Shown: piece by piece, positions 47,521-56,274 of the stretch
How the letters are laid out: every line of letters begins with the position of its first letter
Numbering within the stretch: the first letter of the stretch is position 1
Notes under the pieces: generated by a model
Databases searched by the model: none
What the model saw: the letters and a program-made list of their open reading frames with translations, nothing else
What the model was told of the DNA's origin: nothing
Assembly (NCBI RefSeq): GCF_023073335.1
Contig: NZ_JADPJG010000003.1
Coordinates: forward strand, 223,789 to 287,788
Direction of reading: 5' to 3'
Source: Bradyrhizobium sp. 21
GTDB lineage: Bacteria > Pseudomonadota > Alphaproteobacteria > Rhizobiales > Xanthobacteraceae
DNA length: 64,000 nt
Translations under genes and position numbers: made by a program

Positions 47521-50232
47521 TCACCACGTCAAGCGGAAGCCCCCGGTGCCCTTGTAGTTGCGGTTGTCCGAGCCGTTGTTGAGGCTCGCATTGTAGGAGA
47601 CTTCGCCGAAGACAGCGTAGCGCCCGTTGGCCCAGCTATAGGTGCCGCCGCCGCCGATGCTGCCCCACAGTCGGTCTTGCGCATTGGCAAAACCGGTGCC
47701 GGCGACATCGACGTTGGTGCCCTTGAGAAACTCGTAACGCAGATTGGCGATGCCGTAGACGTCGGAGCGCACGATGCCCGTGCCGTCGTTCCAGGTCCTC
47801 TGATGGTTGAGTGCAAGCCCGGCGCGGCCGAGCAGGCTGTCGCCATCGCGCAACGCGACCGGGGCGCCGAACCGATCGGCAAAGCCGTCGAAAGCGACCT
47901 TCGCATAGGAAAGCTGCGCCTGCGGCGTCAGCAGCCAGCCATTGCCCAAACCGATCCGCTTGCCGGTTTCGGCGCTGAAGGCATAACCGAGCCCTTCATT
48001 GCCGTGGATCAGGCTGCCGGCCAGCACGGACGACAGATCGCTGCGATAGAACATCGACTGCGCCTGACCATCGACATAGAAGCCGTTGTCGCCATACCAG
48101 GTCAGCGTGCTGCCGACGCCCGTCCCCTCGACGCGGATGCGCCCGTTGCCGAAGAACGAGGCGACATTGGCGGTCGTCAGGCCGTATTGTGCCGTGAGCC
48201 CGACGAACAACCGGCCCCGCTCGTTCTCAAACGCAAGGCCATCGAGCCCGGTCTGCACTTTCAGATGGTCGGCCTTGTAGGTCGAACCCGCAGTGTTGGA
48301 GGGCTGCAAGTCGGAATGCCCGCCTTCGATGCGGCCCCAGAACGCCGTCGGCGCCGGTGAAGCCGCGCCCGGCACCGTCGCCGCGCCACCGGCGCGCGCC
48401 ATCGCATCGCTGCCGCCCCAATAGCGGTTGCCGACGCGCTGCTGCAGGGTCGGCAGATCATTCATGCCGAGCAGCACCTGCGCGTAGTTCTCGTATAGCG
48501 GAACGCCCGGCTGGTAGAGCGGACCCGGCGGCGTCGCGGGCGGCGGGTTGAGCAGGCTCGAGCGCAGATACCAATCGCCGTCGCCGGGACTGGCAATGCC
48601 GTTCTTCTGCAACGTATAGGCATAAGCGCCGCCGACCACCGCCTGCTCGCCGTGAAAAACATAGCTGCCCAAAAGCGAAAAGCTGCCGTTGGAGGCGCCT
48701 GCTACGTCGACCACCTTGATGCCGTCGACGGTCGGTGCGCCGGTGCCGCCGACATTGGTGACGCGCAGCGACGAAGTGCCCGACGTGCTGCCTTGCACCC
48801 GCAGCAGGTCGGTCGGCGAGCTGTCGCCGCCGAGCCGCGTGTTGAGCTGCACGGTGCCGCCACTGCCGACATAATTGCCGGCCACGGTCAGCGTGGTGCC
48901 CGGCGCGCCGCCGAGGCTAACCATGCCGGCGTTGGCCAGTGAAGTGAGCGTTTGATTGAAGCCGGCAAGGTCGAGCGTGCCGCCGGAGGCGACCGTGACG
49001 GCCGAGGCCACGCTGAATGTGTTGGCCGCCCCGGCGCGGAGGGTGCCGCCGTTCACGTTGGTCGCGCCGTTATAGGTATTGGCACCCGACAGCGTCTGGG
49101 TGCCGCCGGTGAGCGTCAGGCCGCCGGTGCCACCGATCACGCCGGCGAACTGATCGTTCGCATTGGTGATGGTGAGGTTCTTCGCGCCGAGCGCGACGGT
49201 GCCGGTTCCCGCCAGGCTTTGAATGCTGGTGCCGGCGGCAGTGATGCCCGAGACGTTGAAGATTCCGTTTGCGACGACCCGGCTTGACGCGGCAACCGAG
49301 CCACTACTGGCGAGGGCAAGCGTGCCGGCCTGGATCACCGTCGCACCGGTATAGGTATTGGCTGCGCGGAGATTGAAGGTACCCGCGCCGGTCTTTGTCA
49401 ATCCGCCAATGCCGGAAAAACCGGAGCTCGCGCTCACGGTGAAAGCCTGGGTGTCGACGGTCAGCCCGCCTGTGGCGATGTTGAGTGTTCCCGCCGAAAA
49501 TCCACCGATGAAGAAGGCGGTATTTATCCGGGCGCGCAGGATGGCGTTATCGAAATTGACCTGTCCGGTTCCGACAGCGACGCGTGCGAGAGTGTTCGTC
49601 TCGAGTGTGCCGCCACTATTGATATTGAGCGTGCCCGCGCCGCCAGCGAAGGTTCCGAGCGCAACCCCTGATTGGGCGACGACTCTGGCGCCGTTCTGGA
49701 TGTTGAGTGTGCCATTGCCACTGGCGCCGATTTCGATCTGATCGCCGGATGTGATCCATTGCGATCCGGCGCCGCTGACAGTCACGGTGCCGTTGTTCCC
49801 GCCTGCGACTCCAATCGCGAGAGAAGCGCCGTTGCTCGTCAGCGTGCTGCCGTTCTGAATCGTCAGACTGCTGGAAGATCCGCCAAGCAAGATGCTTCCG
49901 GTCGCTCCAACTGCCGCGCCACTGGCACCGAGCACGGTCGGATTTGGCGAGGTCGAATTGATGTTGACGACGTTGCCCGCGATTGGGACCACTCCGCCCG
50001 ACCAGTTGCTGCCGACCGTCCAGTCATTGCTTGTCGTACCGGTCCAGCTTTGGGCGGAGGCGGATGCTGTGGACAGGGCTATCAGTGCCGCTGCCGAGGC
50101 GCTTGCCAGAAGCAAGCGAAGCATTCGCGTCCGGGTGTCGCTGGATCGAGACCGCTGCGTCCGTTTCAGACTCCTCCGCAGCGGATCATCGTGGTGTCGT
50201 CGGATCGAGGCAGCACCGATGCATTCGCGCAT
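47521..50232 (-). CDS. Autotransporter outer-membrane protein (type Va)
   Basis: A secreted passenger domain of beta-helix type with many GAGT-LN, GGxL and GNN-G repeats, for example GASGNGTLNIQNGARVVAQS and ANTYTGATVIQAGTLALASS, followed by a C-terminal beta-barrel of about 270 residues (from AFWGRIEGGHSDLQ) that ends in a typical aromatic residue (TGGFRLTW). Passenger-associated repeats imply adhesion or biofilm roles. The N-terminus has 36 charged residues before MLRLLLASASAAALIALSTA. The ATG at 50232 has a GGAAT site; starting at 50124 instead would give an ordinary signal peptide. Confidence 0.88.
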   Translation of the reverse strand: MRECIGAASIRRHHDDPLRRSLKRTQRSRSSDTRTRMLRLLLASASAAALIALSTASASAQSWTGTTSNDWTVGSNWSGGVVPIAGNVVNINSTSPNPTVLGASGAAVGATGSILLGGSSSSLTIQNGSTLTSNGASLAIGVAGGNNGTVTVSGAGSQWITSGDQIEIGASGNGTLNIQNGARVVAQSGVALGTFAGGAGTLNINSGGTLETNTLARVAVGTGQVNFDNAILRARINTAFFIGGFSAGTLNIATGGLTVDTQAFTVSASSGFSGIGGLTKTGAGTFNLRAANTYTGATVIQAGTLALASSGSVAASSRVVANGIFNVSGITAAGTSIQSLAGTGTVALGAKNLTITNANDQFAGVIGGTGGLTLTGGTQTLSGANTYNGATNVNGGTLRAGAANTFSVASAVTVASGGTLDLAGFNQTLTSLANAGMVSLGGAPGTTLTVAGNYVGSGGTVQLNTRLGGDSSPTDLLRVQGSTSGTSSLRVTNVGGTGAPTVDGIKVVDVAGASNGSFSLLGSYVFHGEQAVVGGAYAYTLQKNGIASPGDGDWYLRSSLLNPPPATPPGPLYQPGVPLYENYAQVLLGMNDLPTLQQRVGNRYWGGSDAMARAGGAATVPGAASPAPTAFWGRIEGGHSDLQPSNTAGSTYKADHLKVQTGLDGLAFENERGRLFVGLTAQYGLTTANVASFFGNGRIRVEGTGVGSTLTWYGDNGFYVDGQAQSMFYRSDLSSVLAGSLIHGNEGLGYAFSAETGKRIGLGNGWLLTPQAQLSYAKVAFDGFADRFGAPVALRDGDSLLGRAGLALNHQRTWNDGTGIVRSDVYGIANLRYEFLKGTNVDVAGTGFANAQDRLWGSIGGGGTYSWANGRYAVFGEVSYNASLNNGSDNRNYKGTGGFRLTW

Positions 50233-50420
50233 ACGTCATTCCAATTGCGTCCGCACCGTTCGGGGATGCGGATTTATGTCGTCCACGAAGGACAACCACG
50301 ACGATAGGCGAGCGGAAATGATCAGACAACAATCGCAACATGTTCCTGCAAAGAAAACGCGCGGCGTGTGCCGTTTGCGCAACGAAAGACACTTAACAAA
50401 TTCTTTCGAGTGTCCGCGCC
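50233..50420. other. Intergenic region between methyltransferase and autotransporter
   Basis: 188 bases on the minus-strand path from the methyltransferase to the autotransporter. It is AT-richer in 50330-50410, where AACAATCGCAACATGTTCCT is visible, and likely contains the autotransporter promoter. No gene or clear palindrome. Confidence 0.4.
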
Positions 50421-51440
50421 TTATCCCGCCGCCTTCATCCGGTAGTGGCTGACGCCCCATTCGGTTCCATCGGCATAGCCGAACAGGCCTGACGTCGCGA
50501 GAAAGAACCAGCGCCAGCGTCGCATCCACAGGCCGGTCTCCTCGCCATGGATGTTGCGCAAGGCCGCCTCGATGGCGTCGCGATGCGCGTCGAAATTGGC
50601 GAGCCAGTCGTTGGCGGTGCGCTGGTAATGCGTGCCGCTCCAGCACCATTCCTTCTCGACCGTGAAGATGTCGTCGAATTGCCTGATGAGGTGATGGCTC
50701 GGCATCAGCCCGCCCGTGAAGACGTGCTGCGCGATCCAGTCTTCGCGATTGGCCCGGTCGAACAGATGAGAGCCGGAGCGATGGGCGACGATGTGCATGA
50801 AGAGGCGCCCCTCCGGCGCGAGCCACGAGCGCAGGCGCGTCATCAGCTTGCGCCAGTTCATCATTTGCTCGAACATCTCGACCGACACGATGCGGTCGAA
50901 TTGCCCATCGGGCGCGAACACGTTCATGTCCGCAGTGACCGCGCGCAGGTTGGGGAGACCGCGCAGCCGCGCCTCTTCCTCGACATAGGCGCGCTGCGCC
51001 TGCGAGCCCGACACCGCCGTCACCTTCGCGTGCGGATACTGCCGCGCTATCCACAGCGACAGCGAGCCCCAGCCGCAACCGAGTTCGAGGATGCTCTGAC
51101 CGTCGGCGAGAGCGGCATGCTCGACGGTCTGGCGCAACGCCTCCTCCTCGGCCTCCCGCAAGGTGGTCGCGTCGGTCTTGTAGAAGCAGGACGAGTATTT
51201 GCGGTTGGGACCGAGCACCTTTGCAAAGAAGGCCGCGGGCATCTCCTCATGACCGCCATCTGCGTCCTCGGCGATCGGCCGCAGCATCATCCGTCCTGCA
51301 AAGGCGGCATCGTCGGCCGCGCCCAACGCGGACAAGCGCGTCACCGAGCGCGAGCAAAGGCGCTGGATCGCCGCGCGGAGCACGACGTCGGGCAGCGGTA
51401 CCCGTTCGGCAGTCCCGATGATGGCGGAAACGACGCTCAT
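50421..51440 (-). CDS. Cyclopropane-fatty-acid synthase-like SAM methyltransferase
   Basis: A 339-residue class I methyltransferase. The SAM site SILELGCGWGSLSLW is at about 117-130, followed by VSVEMFEQMMNWRKL and a C-terminal HYQRTANDWLANFD...FGYADGTEWG block typical of the CFA/mycolic acid synthase relatives. These enzymes methylate membrane lipids or other substrates; cyclopropane formation itself is not certain because the full acceptor-binding set was not checked. I start at the ATG at 51440 (MSVVSAIIGTAERVP). It is divergent from the MotA/ExbB-like gene. Confidence 0.88.
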   Translation of the reverse strand: MSVVSAIIGTAERVPLPDVVLRAAIQRLCSRSVTRLSALGAADDAAFAGRMMLRPIAEDADGGHEEMPAAFFAKVLGPNRKYSSCFYKTDATTLREAEEEALRQTVEHAALADGQSILELGCGWGSLSLWIARQYPHAKVTAVSGSQAQRAYVEEEARLRGLPNLRAVTADMNVFAPDGQFDRIVSVEMFEQMMNWRKLMTRLRSWLAPEGRLFMHIVAHRSGSHLFDRANREDWIAQHVFTGGLMPSHHLIRQFDDIFTVEKEWCWSGTHYQRTANDWLANFDAHRDAIEAALRNIHGEETGLWMRRWRWFFLATSGLFGYADGTEWGVSHYRMKAAG

Positions 51441-51635
51441 GCGACCAATCCCGTCCTGGGGCGGCAGGGCAAATGCGCCTGAGCCTGCGGAATGCCGACG
51501 TCTTGCAGAATACCTGACTATCAAAGCACGGTTTGCGCTTTGGGTTCCCCGGCTCTCCCCGAAATTGCCGCATCCGGCGCTTTTTTTGGGCTGGCGCTGT
51601 GCCATAGTGCGCCCCGCAAGCAAGTTTCGTAACGG

Positions 51636-52673
51636 ATGATACCGGCCATGCCGTCAGGCGCCTCGCCCCGCTCCCCCATCGACATCGAGTACACGAAGCT
51701 ATCCTCGCCCAGCGTCTTCCTGGTGCGGATGCTGGTCTTCCTGGTGCTCTGCGCCCTGGTGGGCGTGGTGCTCTACAAGCAGATCATCCAGGCCTTCTTC
51801 GCCAATCCCGGGCTCAATGCCCTGATCGGCGGCGTGATGTTGATCGGCATCATCCTGGCCTTCCGCCAGGTGATCCGGCTCTATCCGGAGGTCTCCTGGG
51901 TCAACAATTTCCGCATCGCCGATCCCGGCCTGGCGCCGGCCCGCCACCCCAAACTGCTGGCGCCGATGGCGATGATCCTGGGCGGCGAGCGCACCGGGCG
52001 GATGACCATCACCCAGACCACCATGCGGCACCTGCTCGATTCGATCGCGACCCGCCTCGACGAGGCCCGCGACATCTCCCGCTACATGACCGGCCTGCTG
52101 GTGTTCCTCGGCCTGCTCGGCACCTTCTGGGGCCTGATCGAGACGGTCGGCTCGGTCGGCAAGGTGATCGACGGGCTCAAGGTCGGGGGCGATTCCGGCG
52201 CCCTGTTCGACACGCTGAAGGAGGGATTGGCCGCCCCGCTCGGCGGCATGGGCATTTCGTTCTCGAGTTCGCTGTTCGGCCTCGCCGGCTCGCTGGTCCT
52301 CGGCTTCCTCGACCTGCAATCGAGCCAGGCGCAGAACCGCTTCTACACCGACCTCGAAGACTGGCTTGCCACCACCGTGCGGGAATATGGCAGCGGCGAG
52401 ATGGCTGTCGCCGCCAGCGGCGGCGGTGGCGGCATTGCCAGCGGCGAGCTTCAGGCTGTCGTCGAGCGCTTGCGCTCGGTGCTCGAAGAAGGTAGCGGCA
52501 GCCGCAGCACCACCGCGTCGATGGCGAGCCTTGCCGAAGCCATCCAGGCGCTGGTCTCGCATATGCGCACCGAGCAGCAGATGATCCGCGAATGGGCCGA
52601 CGGCCAGGGCGAGCAGAACCGCGAAATCCGCCGCCTGCTGGAGCGCATCGCGCGCCAGCCCGAGAAGGGTTAG
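51636..52673 (+). CDS. MotA/TolQ/ExbB-like proton channel family protein
   Basis: A 345-residue inner-membrane protein with four hydrophobic segments: about 27-47 (FLVRMLVFLVLCALVGVVLY), 58-75, 150-170 (YMTGLLVFLGLLGTFWGLIE) and 205-225. The TolQ/MotA-like region with GTFWGLIETVGSVG and GLAAPLGGMGISFSSSLFG is conserved. A Gly/Ala-rich loop and coiled-coil tail follow. It precedes an OmpA-like gene by four bases, and together they resemble a proton-powered envelope pair. Starts at 51636 or 51648 are possible. Confidence 0.9.
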   Translation: MIPAMPSGASPRSPIDIEYTKLSSPSVFLVRMLVFLVLCALVGVVLYKQIIQAFFANPGLNALIGGVMLIGIILAFRQVIRLYPEVSWVNNFRIADPGLAPARHPKLLAPMAMILGGERTGRMTITQTTMRHLLDSIATRLDEARDISRYMTGLLVFLGLLGTFWGLIETVGSVGKVIDGLKVGGDSGALFDTLKEGLAAPLGGMGISFSSSLFGLAGSLVLGFLDLQSSQAQNRFYTDLEDWLATTVREYGSGEMAVAASGGGGGIASGELQAVVERLRSVLEEGSGSRSTTASMASLAEAIQALVSHMRTEQQMIREWADGQGEQNREIRRLLERIARQPEKG

Positions 52674-52677
52674 CGAC

Positions 52678-53706
52678 ATGGCTCTGGCGCGCGGCCGCCG
52701 CAGCGACGGCGCTTTCAACTACTGGCCCGGCTTCGTCGACGCGCTGTCGACGCTGGTGCTGTCGATCGTGTTCCTGCTGTCGGTCTTCCTGGTCGTGCAG
52801 TTCTTCCTGTCGCAGGAGGTCACCGGCAAGGACAAGGCGCTGGAGCAACTCAACGCCAAGATCGCCCAGCTCAACGAGCTGCTGTCGCTGGAGAAGCTCG
52901 GCAAGCTCACGCTCGACGACCAGGTCTCGTCGCTGAAAGCGGGCCTCGCTTCGGCCGAGAGCGAGCGCGACCGCATCAAGGGCCTCTATGACGGCTTAGC
53001 TGCCGCCGGCAACGATGCGCAGGGCAAGAGCTCCGAGCTCGGCAAGGCGCTGGACTCCGAGAAAGCGGTTTCAGCGCGGGCGCTGGCGCAGATCGAGGTG
53101 TTGAACCAGCAGATCAGCGCGCTGCGGCGGCAATTGGCGGCGCTGGAAGAAGCGCTCGACGTCAGCGAGAAGCGCGACAAGGAATCGCAGAACCGTATTG
53201 CCGATCTGGGGTCTCGCCTCAACGTCGCGCTGGCACAGCGGGTGCAGGAATTGTCGCGCTACCGCTCCGAATTCTTCGGCCGCCTGCGCGCCATTCTCGG
53301 CAACCGCCCCGACATCCGCATCGTCGGCGACCGCTTCGTGTTCCAGTCGGAAGTGTTCTTCGACACCGGGCAGGCGCTGTTGTTGCCCGAGGGCCGCGCC
53401 GAGCTCGACACATTGGCGGCCGCGCTGATCGAGCTCGATAAGAAGATCCCGAACGAGATCGCCTGGGTGCTGCGCGTCGACGGCCATACCGACGTGCGCC
53501 CGGTCAGCGGTGCGAACTTCAAGTCGAACTGGGACCTGTCCGCCGCCCGCTCCATCTCGGTGGTGCAGTACTTGATCTCGCTCGGCGTCCCCGCCCAACG
53601 CCTCGTCGCCGCGGGCTTCGGCGAATTCCAGCCGCTCGACACTGCCAACACGGAAGAGGCCTACAAGCGCAACCGCCGCATCGAGCTGAAGCTGACGGAG
53701 CGGTAG
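52678..53706 (+). CDS. OmpA/MotB-like peptidoglycan-binding protein with coiled coil
   Basis: A 342-residue protein with one membrane segment near residues 20-42 (LSTLVLSIVFLLSVFLVVQF), a long coiled coil (about 50-200) and a C-terminal OmpA domain with VDGHTDVRPVSG, NWDLSAARSISVVQYL and NRRIELKL, which binds peptidoglycan. In architecture it looks like MotB or a TolR-type partner, but the usual conserved Asp of MotB's plug is not obvious. It is coupled to the channel-like gene upstream and to a GNAT gene downstream. Role: probably an ion-driven envelope machine, not flagellar here. Confidence 0.9.
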   Translation: MALARGRRSDGAFNYWPGFVDALSTLVLSIVFLLSVFLVVQFFLSQEVTGKDKALEQLNAKIAQLNELLSLEKLGKLTLDDQVSSLKAGLASAESERDRIKGLYDGLAAAGNDAQGKSSELGKALDSEKAVSARALAQIEVLNQQISALRRQLAALEEALDVSEKRDKESQNRIADLGSRLNVALAQRVQELSRYRSEFFGRLRAILGNRPDIRIVGDRFVFQSEVFFDTGQALLLPEGRAELDTLAAALIELDKKIPNEIAWVLRVDGHTDVRPVSGANFKSNWDLSAARSISVVQYLISLGVPAQRLVAAGFGEFQPLDTANTEEAYKRNRRIELKLTER

Positions 53707-54152
53707 TGAGCGCGCTCCACCTCCGCCCCTACGTGCCCTCCGACGAAGCAGCCGCGATCGACCTCTGGCATCGCACCTGGCAGCAGGCCTATCCGCAGAT
53801 CGACTTCGCCGCCCGCCTGGACTGGTGGCGCGAGCGCTGGCGCAAGGATCTGGTGCCGAACGCCTCGATCGTCGTCGCCGAACAGGACGGGGTGCTGACC
53901 GGCTTCGTCACCATCGACGGCGACGGCTATCTCGACCAGCTCGTGGTCGATCCCGCGCACTGGGGCTCGGACGCCGCAAGACTGCTCGTGGATGAGGCCA
54001 AGCGCCTGTCCCCGTCGGGCATCACGCTGCTCGTCAACAAGGACAACAATCGCGCCATCCGCTTCTACGAACGCAACGGCTTTGCCCAGGCGGGGGACGA
54101 TGTGAACCCGACCTCGGGCCGGCCGGTGCTGAAGATGACATGGCGGGCGTGA
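53706..54152 (+). CDS. GNAT family N-acetyltransferase
   Basis: A 148-residue acetyltransferase. The acetyl-CoA binding region LDQLVVDPAHWGSDAARLLV is followed by the VNKDNNRAIRFYERNGF motif common in GNATs. It starts at a GTG sharing its first base with the last base of the preceding stop. Such overlap indicates translation with the MotA/OmpA-like pair, although any functional tie is unknown. Substrate not predictable. Confidence 0.9.
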   Translation: MSALHLRPYVPSDEAAAIDLWHRTWQQAYPQIDFAARLDWWRERWRKDLVPNASIVVAEQDGVLTGFVTIDGDGYLDQLVVDPAHWGSDAARLLVDEAKRLSPSGITLLVNKDNNRAIRFYERNGFAQAGDDVNPTSGRPVLKMTWRA

Positions 54153-54247
54153 TTCTGGCGAGCGTGACGCCCGTCACGTCGGGATCCCAAGACGTCGGCT
54201 ATTCGTTGTGGCCAGAAGCAGCAACGGCAAGCGGATGGAGATGACCG

Positions 54248-54475
54248 ATGAAACGGAGTGATCTGGCCAAGGGGTCTTCGGTCCTGCTCGGCGTCATCGT
54301 CGCCGGATATGTCTCGACGACCTATGTCGACCAGCGCTTCACCACGCCGATCAAGACGTCGAGCCTTCCTGCTCCCAAAAACACCCCGGGGTCAGCGGCC
54401 TGTGTCGAAGAGGACGGAAGCTGGAAGAACTGGCGGTGGCCGAACGTGCCGGCGCTCTCGCCGAAGTGCAAATGA
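54248..54475 (+). CDS. Small membrane-anchored hypothetical protein
   Basis: A 75-residue protein I do not recognise. It has a GGAG ribosome-binding site seven bases before the ATG (54237-54240), a hydrophobic stretch at residues 9-23 (GSSVLLGVIVAGYVS), and a C-terminal part with two Cys residues (SAACVEEDGSWKNWRWPNVP and the final SPKCK). The Cys pair could form a disulfide if exported. It is 95 bases after the GNAT gene. Confidence 0.6.
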   Translation: MKRSDLAKGSSVLLGVIVAGYVSTTYVDQRFTTPIKTSSLPAPKNTPGSAACVEEDGSWKNWRWPNVPALSPKCK

Positions 54476-54780
54476 TCGAGCAGTCCAAAACCAAAACCGC
54501 GAAAACAACCCCATGCACAATAGCCGATGACAGCGAAATCAACGGCTTACGGCTTCGACGGCAGCACGTCGTTTTCGTGCACGGAGAATACAACCTGTTT
54601 TGCGGGCTCCAGCTCGACGGTGAAACCGGCTGGACCGCCGGGACAGGGAAGCCGGCAGTGGGCCGGCAGCTGACCTCCGAAAGCCGCCTCGATAGTCGTC
54701 GGATGTGTCTCGCCGGTAACAGCCTAGCGACGCCAAATGGTGCATCTTGAGCCATTCGTTGATTGAATGGGATTGCGCTG
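54476..54780. other. Intergenic region holding a family F repeat
   Basis: 305 bases before the outer-membrane beta-barrel gene. The family F repeat lies at its left end (54490-54551). The remainder contains CCGGCAGTGGGCCGGCAGC at about 54653, a possible hairpin, and AT-richer DNA at 54740-54780 that may include the promoter. No gene recognised. Confidence 0.5.
54490..54551. repeat. Dispersed repeat, family F (ACAACCCCATGCACA)
   Basis: Shares AACAACCCCATGCACA, TAGCC, AATCAA and CTTACG in the same order with the copy at 23827-23886. Located 15 bases after a small gene and before the beta-barrel gene. Confidence 0.75.
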
Positions 54781-55581
54781 ATGAAAAAGATCATTCTGGC
54801 TACGGTCGGCTCCATGCTGCTGGGCACCCCTGCATTTGCGGCCGATATGGCAGCGCGGACCTACACCAAGGCTCCAGCGATCGCGGCGTCCGTCTACAAC
54901 TGGGGCGGTTTCTACCTTGGCATCAACGGTGGAGGCGGTTCAGCCCACACATGCTGGGACGTCACCAACAACGCCGGCCTGCCAGTCGCTCCGCCGCTGG
55001 CTGAGGGTTGCCACAACGCAACGGGCGGGACGGTCGGCGGGCAGATTGGGTATCGTTGGCAAGCAACGAACTGGGTGTTCGGCCTAGAAGCCCAGGGTAA
55101 CTGGGCAGATTTCAAAGGAAGCAATGCCAATCAGTTCGCGGTGATTGGGGGTACTTCCTTTTTCAACGACAACACCAAGGTCGATGCCTTTGGCCTGTTC
55201 ACCGGCCAGATTGGCTACGCCTGGAATAACGTGCTGCTCTATGCAAAGGGTGGTGCGGCCGTCGTGCATGACAAGTACTCACTCACATTCACGCCGACTG
55301 GAGCAGCTCTTGTAGGGGGAATAGCGGCCGGCCAGACACTTTCGACCGGTTCTGAAACGCGTTGGGGAGGGGCTGTCGGCGCGGGTCTTGAGTTTGGCTT
55401 CGCTCCCAATTGGTCCGTCGCCGTCGAATACGATCACCTCTTCATGGGCCGCCGAGACATCGCTCAAAATGTCGTTCCGTTTGTCGGTCCATCCAGCACA
55501 CATCGTATCGGCCAGGACATTGATGTCGGAACCGTGCGTGTGAACTACACGTTCGGCGGACCCGTAATCGCGAAGTACTGA
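54781..55581 (+). CDS. Outer-membrane beta-barrel protein (Omp25/31, RopB-like)
   Basis: A 266-residue small porin-like barrel. A signal peptide (MKKIILATVGSMLLGTPAFA) is followed by the typical YNWGGFYLGINGGGG and by alternating beta strands; the C-terminal strand ends VRVNYTFGGPVIAKY, although a terminal Phe is more common. Such proteins (Omp25/31 in Brucella, RopB in Rhizobium) are major outer-membrane proteins. I use the ATG at 54781; an ATG six codons earlier is less likely. A strong terminator follows directly. Confidence 0.92.
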   Translation: MKKIILATVGSMLLGTPAFAADMAARTYTKAPAIAASVYNWGGFYLGINGGGGSAHTCWDVTNNAGLPVAPPLAEGCHNATGGTVGGQIGYRWQATNWVFGLEAQGNWADFKGSNANQFAVIGGTSFFNDNTKVDAFGLFTGQIGYAWNNVLLYAKGGAAVVHDKYSLTFTPTGAALVGGIAAGQTLSTGSETRWGGAVGAGLEFGFAPNWSVAVEYDHLFMGRRDIAQNVVPFVGPSSTHRIGQDIDVGTVRVNYTFGGPVIAKY

Positions 55582-55607
55582 TCGAGCATCCCTTTCCAGT
55601 CGACCGA

Positions 55608-55635
55608 GCCCGGGCCGCAAGGCCCGGGCTTTTTT
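55608..55635 (+). terminator. Rho-independent terminator after the beta-barrel gene
   Basis: A nine-pair GC stem GCCCGGGCC, loop GCAA, GGCCCGGGC, followed by six T residues (55630-55635). It starts 27 bases after the stop codon. This is one of the clearest terminators in the window. Confidence 0.95.
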
Positions 55636-55871
55636 GCCATTTTCCGCCTGCGGAAAGAACCGAAGGCGCTGATGTAGCTGGCGCCCTAAAAGCAGCCCGG
55701 AGCGTCAGCGGAATGCGGCCGGCTATCGACTTCGGCGATGGTAGCGAAGTTCTCCAACTCCAGTCGAAGCCATTCGCTCGCATGATGGAAAAGTCGTGCT
55801 GGCTGAAGTGGTTGCGGTCCGTTGGCGCGAACGTCAATCCAGCTCAGCCGGCCCCGCCCGGCCAAACCGAT

Positions 55872-55894
55872 CGCCGGGAAGCCCGGCGCTTTTT
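55872..55894 (+). terminator. Orphan rho-independent terminator
   Basis: Stem CGCCGGG, loop AAG, CCCGGCG, then CTTTTT. No annotated plus-strand gene ends here; the nearest upstream gene already has its own terminator at 55608-55635. It may end a short transcript that starts in 55640-55870 (inference). Confidence 0.7.
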
Positions 55895-56126
55895 CATCCG
55901 CGGATGCAACGCTCGGCCGCCCGGATGCAACGCCGGCGCTCGATGCAACCGACATTGACTTCGAGCAGCAGCTGGCTGACGACAAGATGCGGCCCTTCGC
56001 TCGAGCGAGCGGATCAAGGAAAAGCTACTCGGCGTGCAATCCAGGGGCTTTCCGCAGAAACAGTCTGGATTGCTTCGCTGCGCTCGCAATGACGAGGTTG
56101 TGGGACGCCCTCGCAACACTCTCGCT

Positions 56127-56246
56127 GTGATCATCCGCCTTGTGCGCGCTTGCGCACTGGGGCGGGTGATCCGGTACTCCGAAGCAGCGAGGTCTGAACC
56201 GAGGAGCCGCGGCGTACTGGATTCCCCGCCTTCGCGGGGAATGACA
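56127..56246. repeat. Dispersed repeat, family C (CCGCCTTGTGCGC)
   Basis: About 120 bases with GCCTTGTGCGCGCTTGCGCA, GGCGGGTGATCC, GGCGTACTGGAT and a final hairpin CCCCGCCTTCGCGGGG. The order matches the copy at 30101-30221. It ends 28 bases before the stop of the ABC exporter. Confidence 0.75.
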
Positions 56247-56274
56247 TCGTGGTTGTCGTGGCGATCGAAGAGCC

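Larger units (their letters stand above)
55582..56274. other. Long intergenic region with orphan terminator and family C repeat
   Basis: About 690 bases without a supported gene. After the beta-barrel terminator, a second hairpin terminator is at 55872-55894. The family C repeat is at 56127-56246. Open frames in between (for example about 81 codons from 55713) have no ribosome-binding site and no recognisable family, so they are not called. Confidence 0.5.

Noticed and set aside
47506..48360. A plus-strand frame opposite the autotransporter barrel
   Set aside because: Barrel coding on the other strand ends in a typical C-terminal signature; the plus frame has no family resemblance.
51636..53706. 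Flagellar motor stator MotAB
   Set aside because: Architecture is similar, but no flagellar genes are near and the MotB plug/Asp pattern was not found; an envelope ion-channel pair is safer.
51636..54152. A Zorya-type anti-phage system
   Set aside because: Only the ZorA/ZorB-like halves could be argued; ZorC, ZorD or ZorE genes are absent and a GNAT follows instead.
55713..55958. A small plus-strand gene of 81 codons before and over the orphan terminator
   Set aside because: It reads through the terminator hairpin, has no ribosome-binding site and no family resemblance.
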